A DNA stretch of 64,000 bases from Nonomuraea fuscirosea (GCF_003001935.1 NZ_PVNG01000003.1:496001-560000), one strand, 5' to 3'. Shown: positions 34,401 to 40,736, numbered from the stretch's first letter. Translations and numbers: made by a program. The notes: a model not told the origin generated them from the letters alone.

Positions 34401-35608
34401 ACGAGCAGCGTCGGCCGCAGCGCCTCAAGGGAGATGTCCTGGGCAGTCAGGGAATCCGTTGCAGTGCCCCGATCGGCCAAGGGACCTGACACAGCGCTTC
34501 GGTCGGCCAGGAGATCCGTTACCGGGCCTTGGTCGGCCAGGGGGTCTGCCACCGCGTCCAAAGGCAGGAATCCTGCGTCCCAGCCCTCGCTCTCCAGCTC
34601 CACGCACAGCTCGCCCGCCAGCCGGGTCTTCCCCATGCCGCCGCGCCCGCTCAGCACCGCGATCGACAGCGGGCCCGGCTCGGTGGTGGCCCACGCACGC
34701 AGCTCGGCGAGCTCCTCGCGTCGTCCCAGGAACGGCACCACCGCGTGCCGCGCCATCAGCAACGTCCAGTCAGGGCAGTCCGGCGGCAGACTCTCCCGGG
34801 CCGGCGTCATCAGGGCCGGCAAGGGGACGGCGTGGTCGCTTCCCGTCACGGTCTCCAGCCCGCCGGGCGACACGCCCGCCAGCTCCCGGAACCGTTCGTC
34901 GCCCAGTAACGCGGTCACGGGAACGACGTCCAGCCGGCCCTCGGCGTGTCCGGCCGTCGTCGGGGTGACCACTCCGATGAGCTGCCCGGCGGGCTCGGCG
35001 ATCAGGACGGCTCCGCACATACCCCGCCAAAGCGGCTCAGGGGTCGCGGAGGACGGAACGCCGGCCGTCAGAGTCTTCGAGACCGCGCCCGTGGGCGGGG
35101 AGACCAGGCCGGGCAGTGTCTCGGCGATGCGGAGCCCGCCGCGCCGGAGCTCCTGGGCGAACCCCCTGGCGACACAGCGCACCGGAGCGGAGTCGCTCGC
35201 TATCCGGGCCCAGCGGTTGTGCTCGATGCCTGGAAGGTCGGTCCACATCGGTTCGGAGGTCCGGAGCAGCACCACGTCCGCGCTGCCGCGTCCCCGCCAC
35301 ACCGGCTCGGCCGCAGACCAGCGCGCCGACCCGGGAAGGCGCACGTGACACGAGGCCCGGCGGCTTTCCTCTGGCCCTTCGCCGTTTCCCACCGGCCGTC
35401 CACCGGCCTGAGGCGGTGGCCCACCGGTGAACGCCGGCCGTTCGCCGTCCTCGGCTGATCGTCCAGGATCGGGTGTCAGGCGGGCGGAGGTCAGGACCAG
35501 GTCGGGGCCGATCACATAGCCGGAGCCGGTCACGCCGACGAGGTCGTCATGACCGGAGAAGACCTCGACGACCCGTTCGAGTCCGAGGCGGTGCGGTGGC
35601 GTGTCCAT
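28433..35608 (-). CDS. Giant protein: degenerate trypsin-like domain, P-loop NTPase and long TPR array
   Basis: 2391 residues, start supported by AGGCGG. Residues 1-245 are a trypsin-fold domain (GSGYVIGPDLVLTSAR, ADVVLLR, WRGMCGAVLI, QLIGVV). The usual catalytic His is Arg43 and the usual Ser is Cys198; Asp111 is kept, so serine-protease activity is doubtful. A P-loop NTPase follows, with Walker A SGRGGMGKTR at 320-329 and a hydrophobic Walker B-like LLVVD, as in STAND/NB-ARC switches. From about 780 to the end are many TPR helices (for example RAHYNVACALLGVGRLDEAAAAFEAA). Three Pro/Thr-rich or pentapeptide-like inserts break the array. Protease-STAND-TPR proteins act as sensors in signalling or phage conflict in actinomycetes. 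The gene stands alone, so the role is inferred. Confidence 0.8.
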   Translation of the reverse strand: MDTPPHRLGLERVVEVFSGHDDLVGVTGSGYVIGPDLVLTSARLTPDPGRSAEDGERPAFTGGPPPQAGGRPVGNGEGPEESRRASCHVRLPGSARWSAAEPVWRGRGSADVVLLRTSEPMWTDLPGIEHNRWARIASDSAPVRCVARGFAQELRRGGLRIAETLPGLVSPPTGAVSKTLTAGVPSSATPEPLWRGMCGAVLIAEPAGQLIGVVTPTTAGHAEGRLDVVPVTALLGDERFRELAGVSPGGLETVTGSDHAVPLPALMTPARESLPPDCPDWTLLMARHAVVPFLGRREELAELRAWATTEPGPLSIAVLSGRGGMGKTRLAGELCVELESEGWDAGFLPLDAVADPLADQGPVTDLLADRSAVSGPLADRGTATDSLTAQDISLEALRPTLLVVDRPEPSAPLVGELIRRLAKHGHNPRVRLLLLVREPGDADWWRRLDTAAGGWLRRLNTMTVRLNSRPLTLPERTEHALAAMKAFAPSRAALPSPPRLDDPEYGLPLHVHLAALLRLCDGNGDGETDAGQRTDAYTGGSGRTDTDERISTSARTDAGGGELLGRFLRRECDQWARVWPDGQERLPDVTARRAVAVLTLTAPTVAELPGLLAAAVPGISSRAPGGAFGLHGSAASNAAGWLSRIFPAPPPAPGSHRDQRLTPLGPDLLAEQLLATTEGLDALVLAVHDHEGRTVEQLVRMLDVLRSCAGRERVRAALWTLITHRLGPLVAQAKANPSDRLGDMLNAALLLFATDQRLAASVATLPLPLPPRPIPDTARPDPRTAAAPGPGMRALEVTLAELRVRHWRASGERTAQAKALTRLSSALAAVGRVGEAVVAAAEAVEVYAGASPYEEAAGRAEAAFGLGACLLLGGEAGGALKPAQEAAARFRILAEDDPRYLEQTARAHYNVACALLGVGRLDEAAAAFEAAGGDADFATNVTVVLSVLPPTNPATEDDPLTRPPHTNTPTPLPQPPTSTPGPTEPSLPGTPGLTEPPSMSTFAPTWQPSASRPGSAESPRAGGVGPAAQLPGGASARDPRPSARPPAPHPQAPIHGLAGEAEGVVGGFEAFTPPARTVAGRSAQVPVAPSLQAPEPLTPFEGIGAAAALPELAACIAVAVTSAVRSAAPTSRDVAHRLHVIATWLEAHGRPADALRPATEAVGRLRALAAEEPGLRVLLAFAASVLSRLHARLDDLDAAARYAAEAVRNLRALVTLEPDEHRPALAGQLLDLGELLLVDDRPEEALRPLQEAMALPSEPDPATRARGTWLLGLCLDELGRTVDGLAQLEFAAERYELLSAVDADYTRHHAEVRARIRRRLEPDPPGLSVLPGVPGLPGLPGLSGPLGIGLSGTGLSGANPSGTGLSETGPFETGRSENGPSRTGPPRAGLPWLLTLLLDRPEEAVSRAEQRLRAQGQLDDTAGVERVHAYLSAQAMLARAWADAGRPADGFALATRAAELLQRHAAPDGPHAIAVGMVAAALGRSLVGLWRPEEAVPYLRTAIDSYGPHAATSAEFRSELAELMILETVALSRATCPSKAEADAEVTAEATTAEAKAHSEATFAAQAGSTQASTAQAGATQTGAVQVQAGVVQAVDRLVRLCSALVAEELRPPLLLAGALRLQAEIRWTRRDADPRQNAEAALQSITRALGLLPSSPEEQGEREQLLTATCLELAGLCLAELHESDAARERLTAGTSAMARLGPVPGDLSEVHVRALLRLAELRVEEAGPEAATGLYAQVLGVRPLPGIEVLDTVVERLSWFADTGEGAAGLLGPLTGFTEALEREVPLTPSTLAEHEGPVIASPTARHEAPTTGSTPAKREALVGGGLGVHEKFGRCSGVFAVAVERTGDVAAAVHLQELAVRVYRGLAAVSGAHRESLGSALAALVAVAVRERGGGAGRRGERAGPAVVEQAIDLLGERQDHTLAMALNHYAAGLLEQGRAVEALAHCERAADLCDELEDPAVAAVTYAQLGSTLAALDRPQAALEAIAWSLAELDRAEMQGAEPHRARLQGTELYLTQLFGAELYGPQPLGTATGVAGTGRSAVAATDRPAVAGLELVRVRAQAVQVRGRVLRAFGREQEAMAHLVEALRLFSGLPEPLAAAETAGLIADDLLAAGRPQDAAEYAQIAANGHEAGTVKRVLATQRLARCHMMLGELEQANALVEELIPLARRSPDDLTYRAALADSLAQSSELLPLLRLDDGVEAEARAREAIAIYDELLTTGMDAQAVHTSRAGACLTLAGALRMRELAAEAIQPLREAVAALERFSPGNPMQGGLLSRAMLMLGDALMEAGRALEAGLVFHRTTQVTRDELTRAVAHARLGFCQQQLGRDDAADAALRVSAGLLRELPAAESDLLRDVLLGRLKLLEKAGKDADAKAVEAELRRLT
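29515..29625 (-). repeat. 15-bp-periodic minisatellite in the TPR protein gene
   Basis: Imperfect units such as TACAGCTCGGCCCCA and TACAGCTCGGTCCCT recur with 15- or 30-base spacing. The protein segment reads RAEMQ, GAEPHRARLQ, GTELYLTQLF, GAELYGPQPLG, which resembles pentapeptide-repeat spacing. Confidence 0.6.
30840..30915 (-). repeat. 15-bp minisatellite encoding Ala/Gln/Thr pentapeptides
   Basis: Units GCGCCTGTTTGCGTC, GCGCCTGCTTGCGCG, GTGCTCGCCTGCGTC and GAGCCTGCCTGTGCT follow one another. The protein reads QAGSTQASTAQAGATQTGAV. The frame is kept. Confidence 0.7.
31470..31620 (-). repeat. 15-bp minisatellite encoding Gly/Leu/Ser/Thr pentapeptides
   Basis: AGGCCAGTGCCCGAC is repeated exactly at 31515-31529 and 31545-31559 around GGGTTGGCCCCCGAC, with diverged units on both sides. 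The encoded units are GLSGT, GLSGA, NPSGT, GLSET, GPFET and relatives, preceded by PGLPGLPGL. Confidence 0.8.
34441..34560 (-). repeat. 30-bp tandem repeat inside the NTPase domain
   Basis: TCGGCCAGG-type units recur at 34473, 34503 and 34533 with a fourth diverged copy before them, giving a period of 30 bases. The protein repeats a 10-residue unit (PLADQGPVTD, LLADRSAVSG, PLADRGTATD) shortly after the Walker A motif. Confidence 0.75.
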
Positions 35609-35716
35609 GGGTCCGCCTATGAGCTACGTCTTAGCCACGTCCCGGCGTGCCGTCTTTCTGGTCAGTGCCTGATCCCATCTCACTATCGCACTATGGCCAG
35701 GAAATTTCCCGGCTTG

Positions 35717-36343
35717 TCATGCCTTCTCGGTTGTGAGCCACGCCGCCAGCCCGAGGTACACGAGCCCGCTCCCGACGTCCAGCCGCCGCCGTGCGCGGAC
35801 CGACTGGCGGACCCGGCCGGCCAGGGCCGAGGCGAGCATCGCGTACGTGCCGTCGGAGGCCATCCCGAGCAGGATCCACACCGCGCCGAGCAGGAGGATC
35901 TGCGCCGCGATGGGCCCGGCCGCGGGATGCACGAACTGCGGCAGGAACGCGAGGAAGAAGATGGCGGTCTTGGGGTTGAGCACGTTGACCACGAACCCCT
36001 CCCAGAACAGCCGCCGCTTCGACTGGACCTTGAGCTCGATCACCTCGCCGCCGTCGCCCCGGCGCATCAGCTTGCGTACGCCGAGCCAGAGCAGGTAGGC
36101 CACGCCCGCGTACTTGACCACGGTGAACGCGGTGGCCGAGGCCGAGATCAGGGCGCTGATGCCCAGCGCCGCCGCGGCCACGTGGACGAGGGAGCCGGTG
36201 TGCACGCCGAGCACGGAGATCAGGCCCGCGGACCGGCCTTGGGCGACGCTCCTGGTGACGATGTAGAGCACCGCGGGCCCGGGCACGATGAGCAACCCGA
36301 GCGTGGCCACGCAGAAGACGGCGAGTGTCGTGATTTCCGGCAT
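35717..36343 (-). CDS. LysE/RhtB-family amino acid exporter
   Basis: 208 residues, about six membrane helices. The family signature is seen in LIVPGPAVLYIVTRSVAQGRSAGLISVLGVHTGSLVHV, with the conserved PGP and G-x-GxHTG pattern, and NPKTAIFFLAFLPQFV. Members export amino acids or homoserine lactone-like molecules by proton exchange. It lies 21 bases after the LysR gene on the same strand, so both are probably one transcript, as in LysG-LysE pairs, though those are normally divergent. The divergent cysteine-dioxygenase-like gene hints at sulfur amino acids as substrate. Confidence 0.88.
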   Translation of the reverse strand: MPEITTLAVFCVATLGLLIVPGPAVLYIVTRSVAQGRSAGLISVLGVHTGSLVHVAAAALGISALISASATAFTVVKYAGVAYLLWLGVRKLMRRGDGGEVIELKVQSKRRLFWEGFVVNVLNPKTAIFFLAFLPQFVHPAAGPIAAQILLLGAVWILLGMASDGTYAMLASALAGRVRQSVRARRRLDVGSGLVYLGLAAWLTTEKA

Positions 36344-36364
36344 GGGGCCATCGTAAATGCGGCG

Positions 36365-37225
36365 TCAAAGGCTTTCCGTGAGCGCCGACAGGAGCGCTTC
36401 GACGGCGGGCGGGTGGGGCGGCTCGCCGTAGACGGCGGCGTACACGTGCCTGGTCGAACCGGGCACCCGGGCGACCTCCACCTCCGGATGGCGGTGCGCG
36501 GTGAGCGCGAGCCCCGGCAGCATGGTCAGCCCCAGCCCGGCCGCCACCAGCGCCTGCACGGCGACGATGTCGTCGCTGGTGAACGAGATGCGCGGCTCGA
36601 ACCCCGCCTTGTCGCAGATGTCGAGCAGATGGCTCCGGCACCGGTCGCACCCGGTGATCCAGGACGACTCGGCGTGCCCGGCGAGCTCGCCGGGCGGTGC
36701 GCTGGACACCAGGTAGCTGGGATCGTCAAGGAGGTGGACCATGTGGATGCCGTTGTCCTCGGGCGCGGTGTCGTCGTAGCGGAACATCACCGCCACGTCC
36801 ACCCGCCCGGCGCGCAGCAGCCGCAGCGCCTCGGGCGGCTCGGTCTCGGTGAGCTGCAGCCGCAGCCCGGGGTGCGCGCCGGCCAGCAGCCGGGCCGCCT
36901 TCGGGATGAACGTGCCCAGCGCCGAGGGGAAGGCGGCCAGCCGCACCCGGCCGGAACGCAGCCCCACGTGCGCGGCCAGCTCCTCGGCGGTGGCGTCGAG
37001 CCGGCCGATGATCTCCGCGGCCCGCTCGGCCAGCAGCCGGCCCGCCTCGGTGAGCCTGATGCCGCGCCCGGCGCGCTGGACGAGCTTGGCCCCGGTCTCG
37101 GCCTCCAGCCTGGCCAGGTGATGGCTGACCGAGGGCTGGGAGTAGTGCAGCTCCTTGGCCGCCGCGGTCAGCGAGCCCTTGCGGGCCACCGCGACGAGGA
37201 CGCGGAGGCGTACGACGTCGAGCAT
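36365..37225 (-). CDS. LysR-family transcriptional regulator
   Basis: 286 residues. The winged-helix N-terminus is standard: VRLRVLVAVARKGSLTAAAKELHYSQPSVSHHLARLEAETG, then the linker helix and a periplasmic-binding-like effector domain (about 90-286) with RVRLAAFPSALGTFIP and VAVMFRYDD. An uncommon Cys-x2-Cys (ITGCDRCRSHLLDICDKAG) in the effector domain could sense thiols or metal. It is divergent from a cysteine-dioxygenase-like gene and directly precedes a LysE exporter gene, so it probably controls both. Confidence 0.92.
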   Translation of the reverse strand: MLDVVRLRVLVAVARKGSLTAAAKELHYSQPSVSHHLARLEAETGAKLVQRAGRGIRLTEAGRLLAERAAEIIGRLDATAEELAAHVGLRSGRVRLAAFPSALGTFIPKAARLLAGAHPGLRLQLTETEPPEALRLLRAGRVDVAVMFRYDDTAPEDNGIHMVHLLDDPSYLVSSAPPGELAGHAESSWITGCDRCRSHLLDICDKAGFEPRISFTSDDIVAVQALVAAGLGLTMLPGLALTAHRHPEVEVARVPGSTRHVYAAVYGEPPHPPAVEALLSALTESL

Positions 37226-37336
37226 TCATCAATCATATCTATCGATCAGCCAGAGAACTTCTGTTGGACCTATCGGTCGGAACGGAGGAGCGTAGGGAGA
37301 GAAGGAAAGAACCGCTGCAGCTCCAGGGAGAAGCCC
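37226..37336. promoter_or_regulatory. Divergent LysR / dioxygenase promoter region
   Basis: The 111-base gap is AT-richer next to the LysR gene. ATC-N9-GAT at 37235-37249 is a T-N11-A type LysR box. No stronger palindrome was found. GGGAG lies before the dioxygenase ATG. Confidence 0.35.
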
Positions 37337-37864
37337 ATGAACCTGGCCACCACGACCGTCCGACCCGGACTGGACGTCCTGGTGCACGGCGTGTCCAGCA
37401 TCGCCGCCCGCCGGCTCGGCCGCCGCGAGAGCGCGCTGGCCGTGGCCGCGTTCCTGCGCGAGCACCTTCCCGCCCTCGACATCCTCACCCCGCAGGAGCG
37501 CGCGGGCTCACCCGACGGGTACGTCTCCCACGTGCTGCACGCCGAGGAGGACTTCTCGATCGTGGCCGTCGTCTGGCGGCCGGGCCAGGACACGGTGATC
37601 CACGACCACGTGTCGTGGTGCACGTTCGGCATCCTCAGCGGGATCGAGCACGAGACCCTCTACCGGGACAAGGGCGACCACCTCGTGGAGATCGGCCGGG
37701 CCGACAACCGTCCGGGGGAGGTCAGCGGGTTCGCACCGCCCGGGGACATCCACAAGGTGCGCAACACGAGCGACGAGGTCGGTGTGTCGCTGCACGTCTA
37801 CGGCGCGAACGTGGCCACGCTGGGCAGCAGCGTGCGCCGGGTCTACGACCTCCCCGTCAGGTAA
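37337..37864 (+). CDS. Cysteine dioxygenase-like cupin protein
   Basis: 175 residues from ATG 37337, GGGAG upstream. Cupin fold with three metal-binding His: His89 and His91 in VIHDHVSWCTFG and His139 in GDIHKVRN. This is the Fe(II) set of cysteine dioxygenase and related thiol dioxygenases. Cys95 is close to the position of the Cys that crosslinks to Tyr in mammalian enzymes, but bacterial enzymes vary. The enzyme would oxidise cysteine or another small thiol to a sulfinate in the cytoplasm. It is divergent from LysR and a LysE exporter, a likely thiol or sulfur amino acid stress module. 3-Mercaptopropionate dioxygenase is an alternative. Confidence 0.85.
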   Translation: MNLATTTVRPGLDVLVHGVSSIAARRLGRRESALAVAAFLREHLPALDILTPQERAGSPDGYVSHVLHAEEDFSIVAVVWRPGQDTVIHDHVSWCTFGILSGIEHETLYRDKGDHLVEIGRADNRPGEVSGFAPPGDIHKVRNTSDEVGVSLHVYGANVATLGSSVRRVYDLPVR

Positions 37865-37948
37865 CCGCCTCACCCATCCCATGAGCCATCCTGGGCTGCC
37901 CTGACCTGTCCGGCGGCCGCCGGAGCGGCGCCGCACGGCCGCGCAGAT

Positions 37949-37980
37949 GCGAAATTTTATTTGCGCAAATTTATTTTCGC
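37949..37980. promoter_or_regulatory. 32-bp symmetric AT-rich operator
   Basis: GCGAAA and TTTCGC ends frame a perfect 12-bp palindrome ATTTGCGCAAAT, with 4-base spacers on each side, so both layers of symmetry share one centre. It lies 15 bases before the ArsR-type regulator start, so it should be the autoregulation site. It is one of the few AT-rich islands in the window. Confidence 0.8.
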
Positions 37981-37995
37981 TTCTATGGTGGTGTC

Positions 37996-38583
37996 ATGGC
38001 GCCCACCGAGAAGACCCACCGCGTCAAGGACCTCGACACGCTCAAGGCCCTCGGCCATCCGCTGCGCATCCAGCTCTACCGCGCGCTCTCCGTCGCGGGC
38101 ACGGCCACCGCCTCACAGCTCGCCGACCAGGTCGACGAAGCCGTGTCGCTGGTCAGCTACCACCTGCGCAAGCTGGCCGCCCACGGCATCATCGAGGAGG
38201 CGGAGGGGCGCAGCGGGGACGCCAGGGAGCGCTGGTGGCAGCCGGTGTCCACGGTCATCACCACCAAGGACGAGGACTTCGACGCGCCCGAGCGCGCCGC
38301 CGTGCACACCGCCGTCTCGCGGGTCTACGCGCGCCAGCGCAGCGAGCTCTACGAGCGCTACCTCGACGAGAAGCAGGCCTGGCCCGCCGACTGGCGCGGC
38401 GCGGCCTTCGCCTCCGAATACCTGCTCCGGCTCACGCCTGCCGAGCTGGAGCGGCTGAAGGAGGAGCTGGACGAGGTCGTGGTGCGGTGGCGGCGGCATG
38501 GGCTCGCGGCCCGCGAGGCGGGCGACACGGAGGGGCGGGAGAACGTGGCCGTGCACGCGAACGGCTTCCCGTTCCGTGCGTAG
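37996..38583 (+). CDS. ArsR/HTH_20-type winged-helix regulator
   Basis: 195 residues. The N-terminal 90 residues are a winged helix: LKALGHPLRIQLYRALSVAGTATASQLADQVDEAVSLVSYHLRKLAAHGIIEEAE. The C-terminal half is mainly helical (LYERYLDEKQAWPADW, LTPAELERLKEELDEVVVRWRR) and probably dimerises; no Cys or His metal site is visible, so it is not a classical metal sensor. A symmetric operator sits immediately upstream. No clear target gene is beside it other than the small gene downstream. Confidence 0.88.
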   Translation: MAPTEKTHRVKDLDTLKALGHPLRIQLYRALSVAGTATASQLADQVDEAVSLVSYHLRKLAAHGIIEEAEGRSGDARERWWQPVSTVITTKDEDFDAPERAAVHTAVSRVYARQRSELYERYLDEKQAWPADWRGAAFASEYLLRLTPAELERLKEELDEVVVRWRRHGLAAREAGDTEGRENVAVHANGFPFRA

Positions 38584-38616
38584 GACTTACTCGAACGTTG
38601 TGGAGGAGGGGCAGGG

Positions 38617-38805
38617 ATGTATCCGGACCTATATCTGTATGTCGAACGGGCGAGGGGCCGGGAGCTGCGGGCGGAGGCCGCGCGTCAGCGCCAGTGCCGT
38701 CCGGACAGGGACGATTCGCTGGTCCGCGGGCTGGAGAAGCGTCTGGGCTGGGTGCTGGTGGAGGCGGGGCTGCGGCTCGTGCACCGGCGCGCCGTCGACT
38801 ACTGA
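38617..38805 (+). CDS. Small charged hypothetical protein (62 aa)
   Basis: Starts ATG after a good GGAGGAGG. The protein begins MYPDLYLYVERARGRELRAE and is rich in Arg and Glu, with amphipathic helices (RGLEKRLGWVLVEAGLRLVHRRA). Short proteins opening MYPDLYLYV occur in other actinomycetes as far as I recall, which supports a real gene. It follows the ArsR-type regulator by 33 bases and may be cotranscribed. Its end overlaps the convergent SnoaL-like gene by 7 bp. Function is unknown. Confidence 0.6.
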   Translation: MYPDLYLYVERARGRELRAEAARQRQCRPDRDDSLVRGLEKRLGWVLVEAGLRLVHRRAVDY

Positions 38806-39221
38806 TCGCGCCGTCGATCATCCAGCCCGAGCTGATGACGTCTGGCCGTCGCGTCCATGACGGCCCAGTGTTCGACGATCCTGCCGTCCCGTACGCGGAT
38901 CATGTCCAGGCCGCGCACCTCGTACCGGCGGCCTGAGGCGGTGTGGGTGCCCCGGCTGAGGTAGACGTTGGCCGACCTCTCCTCGTCCGAGACGTTCTGT
39001 TCGACCGTGACCGACAGGTCGTGGAAGCCCGTCTCGCCCGATCTCATCAGCTCCCACTTCTCCCGCCACGCCCGCAACCCGTGGTGGTCTCCCGCGGCTC
39101 CGCCCCGGTGGTCGATCACGTCGGGGTCGATGAGGGCGAGCGCTTCGTCCATCTGCCCGGTGGCGAGCAGTTGGGGGTAGAGCTCGACGATCCGTCGATG
39201 TACCTCTCCCGCGGTCGTCAT
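38799..39221 (-). CDS. SnoaL/NTF2-like protein
   Basis: 140 residues from ATG 39221. The NTF2-like cone fold is suggested by an N-terminal helix (VHRRIVELYPQLLATGQMDEALALIDPDVIDHRGG), the loop HGLRAWREKWELMRSG and beta strands ending RGLDMIRVRDGRIVEHWAVMD, which is the SnoaL ending. Such proteins are polyketide cyclases, isomerases or small-molecule-binding proteins; no enzyme can be assigned. It is divergent from a TetR gene with paired operators between them, so it is the likely target of that repressor. Confidence 0.85.
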   Translation of the reverse strand: MTTAGEVHRRIVELYPQLLATGQMDEALALIDPDVIDHRGGAAGDHHGLRAWREKWELMRSGETGFHDLSVTVEQNVSDEERSANVYLSRGTHTASGRRYEVRGLDMIRVRDGRIVEHWAVMDATARRHQLGLDDRRRDQ

Positions 39222-39237
39222 CCTGATGTGCTCCTCG

Positions 39238-39301
39238 GCTAAGTGGGGAACTCCCCGTTTCGGTGTCGCCGCTACACTAAACGGGGAAGTCCCCACTTAG
39301 C
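39238..39301. promoter_or_regulatory. Paired TetR operators in a divergent promoter
   Basis: Two near-palindromes, GTGGGGAACTCCCC (left) and GGGGAAGTCCCCAC (right), face each other, and the outer arms GCTAAGTGGGG (39238-39248) and CCCCACTTAGC (39291-39301) are perfect inverted copies. The roughly 18 bases between them would hold the divergent promoters. A TetR regulator is encoded 11 bases to the right. Confidence 0.8.
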
Positions 39302-39311
39302 AAGGAGCACG

Positions 39312-39839
39312 ATGCCACGTCCTCTGCGGGCGGACGCGCAGCGCAACCGCGACCTGCTGCTGGCCGCGGCCGCCCACGTGTTCGCCGAGCGCGGCGCCGA
39401 CGCGCCGATGGACGAGGTCGCCCGGCGCGCCGGGGTCGGGAACGCCACGATGTACCGGCATTTCCCGACCCGTTCCGACCTGCTGGCCGCCGTCTACGCC
39501 GACGAGGTGGCCCAGCTCCGCACCAGCGCGGAGGAACTGCGGGCGGCCGGGCCTCCCGGGGAGGCGCTGCACGCGTGGCTGCGGCTGTTCATGGACCACC
39601 TGACCACCAAGCGCGATCTGGCCCTGGCCGCGACGGACGACACGGCCCTGCACGCCGCCTGGCACCGCACCATGATCGAGGCCGCCTCCATGTTGCTGGA
39701 GGAGGCCAGACAGGCCGGCCTCGTCCGGGCCGATCTGGACGTACGCGACCTGCTCACGCTGGTCAGAGGCATCACCCTGGCCACCACCGACCGCGAACAG
39801 GCCGAACGCCTGCTGTCGCTCGTCGACTGGAGCGCCTGA
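39312..39839 (+). CDS. TetR-family transcriptional repressor
   Basis: 175 residues from ATG 39312 with AAGGAG nearby. The DNA-binding domain is standard: RDLLLAAAAHVFAERGADAPMDEVARRAGVGNATMYRHFPTRSDLLAAVY. The ligand-binding helices follow (about 60-175), with EALHAWLRLFMDHLTTKRDLA, as in SbtR-type TetR proteins. It should bind the two GGGGAA-type palindromes upstream and control itself and the SnoaL-like gene. Ligand unknown. Confidence 0.93.
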   Translation: MPRPLRADAQRNRDLLLAAAAHVFAERGADAPMDEVARRAGVGNATMYRHFPTRSDLLAAVYADEVAQLRTSAEELRAAGPPGEALHAWLRLFMDHLTTKRDLALAATDDTALHAAWHRTMIEAASMLLEEARQAGLVRADLDVRDLLTLVRGITLATTDREQAERLLSLVDWSA

Positions 39840-39881
39840 CCGGACGCCGGTGGATTCAGCCCGTGGAATCAGCTGGTGGGA

Positions 39882-40736
39882 TCAGCCGGTGAAGGCGGCG
39901 CGATGGTCGTGGGCCCAGGTGCGGAAGGCGCGCGGCGGGCGTCCCAGCGCCAGCTCCACGTCCTGCGTGAGCCGGGCGTTGCCGCCCTCCGCCACCAGCC
40001 TGGCCCCGTTGACCGCGATCTCCGCGAAGTCCGCGCCGACCCCGGCCCCGAGCAACTGCTCACGGTACGTCTCCAACGGCACGTCGACCGTCGCCGGCGC
40101 CCGCCCCCCGACCGTCTCCTCCAGCACCTTCACCATGTCGGGGACGCTGAGCAACTCGGGCCCGGTCAGCGTGAGCACACCCCGCACGCTCTCCTCCGAC
40201 GACGTCAGCGCCCGCACCGCGACCTCGGCCACGTCCAGCGGATCGATGACGCCCTGCCTGCCGTCGCCGCTCATGTTGGGGATCGGCTCGCCCGCCAGGA
40301 TCCGCGGCGCCCAGCCCAGCGCGTTGGAGGCGAAGCTGGACGGCCGCAGCGCCGCCCACTCCAGGTCGCTCGCCCGCAGCGCCTCCTCGCCGGGCAGATG
40401 CCAGTCGCCGACCCTGGCGCCCGCCCGCTCGCCGGTGCCGATGGCCGACACCTTCACCACCTTCCGCGCCCCGGCGGACCGGGCCGCCGCGAGCATCGCC
40501 TCGTCGTGCTGCACCACCCAGGGGCCCGGCGCGCTGAGCAGGAAGACGCTCTCGGCGCCGCGCACCGCCTCGGCCAGGGAACCGGGCTCCTGGAAGTCCC
40601 CCCGTACCACCTCGACACCGGGAAACACGATCTTCGACGGCTCCCGCGTCATCGCCCGCACCCGCTCACCGCGAGCCGCCAGCGACCGGACCAGCTCACT
40701 GCCGACGGTGCCCGTGGCACCCGTTACCAGAATCAT
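39882..40736 (-). CDS. NmrA-like NAD(P)-binding protein (atypical SDR)
   Basis: 284 residues. Rossmann start MILVTGATGTVGSELVRSLAARGERVRAMTR with the atypical-SDR glycine motif, then GDFQEPGSLAEAVRGAESVFLLSAPG and HLPGEEALRASDLEWAALRPSSFASNALGW. The family includes NmrA-type redox sensors and NADPH quinone oxidoreductases; the SDR Tyr-x3-Lys motif is not seen, so a sensor or non-classical reductase is possible. It is divergent from an AraC gene across 87 bp and is probably controlled by it. Confidence 0.88.
   Translation of the reverse strand: MILVTGATGTVGSELVRSLAARGERVRAMTREPSKIVFPGVEVVRGDFQEPGSLAEAVRGAESVFLLSAPGPWVVQHDEAMLAAARSAGARKVVKVSAIGTGERAGARVGDWHLPGEEALRASDLEWAALRPSSFASNALGWAPRILAGEPIPNMSGDGRQGVIDPLDVAEVAVRALTSSEESVRGVLTLTGPELLSVPDMVKVLEETVGGRAPATVDVPLETYREQLLGAGVGADFAEIAVNGARLVAEGGNARLTQDVELALGRPPRAFRTWAHDHRAAFTG

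Noticed and set aside
28433..35608. Repeats in the TPR protein gene as a CRISPR array
   Set aside because: The units are contiguous with no unique spacers, are in frame and encode linker peptides.
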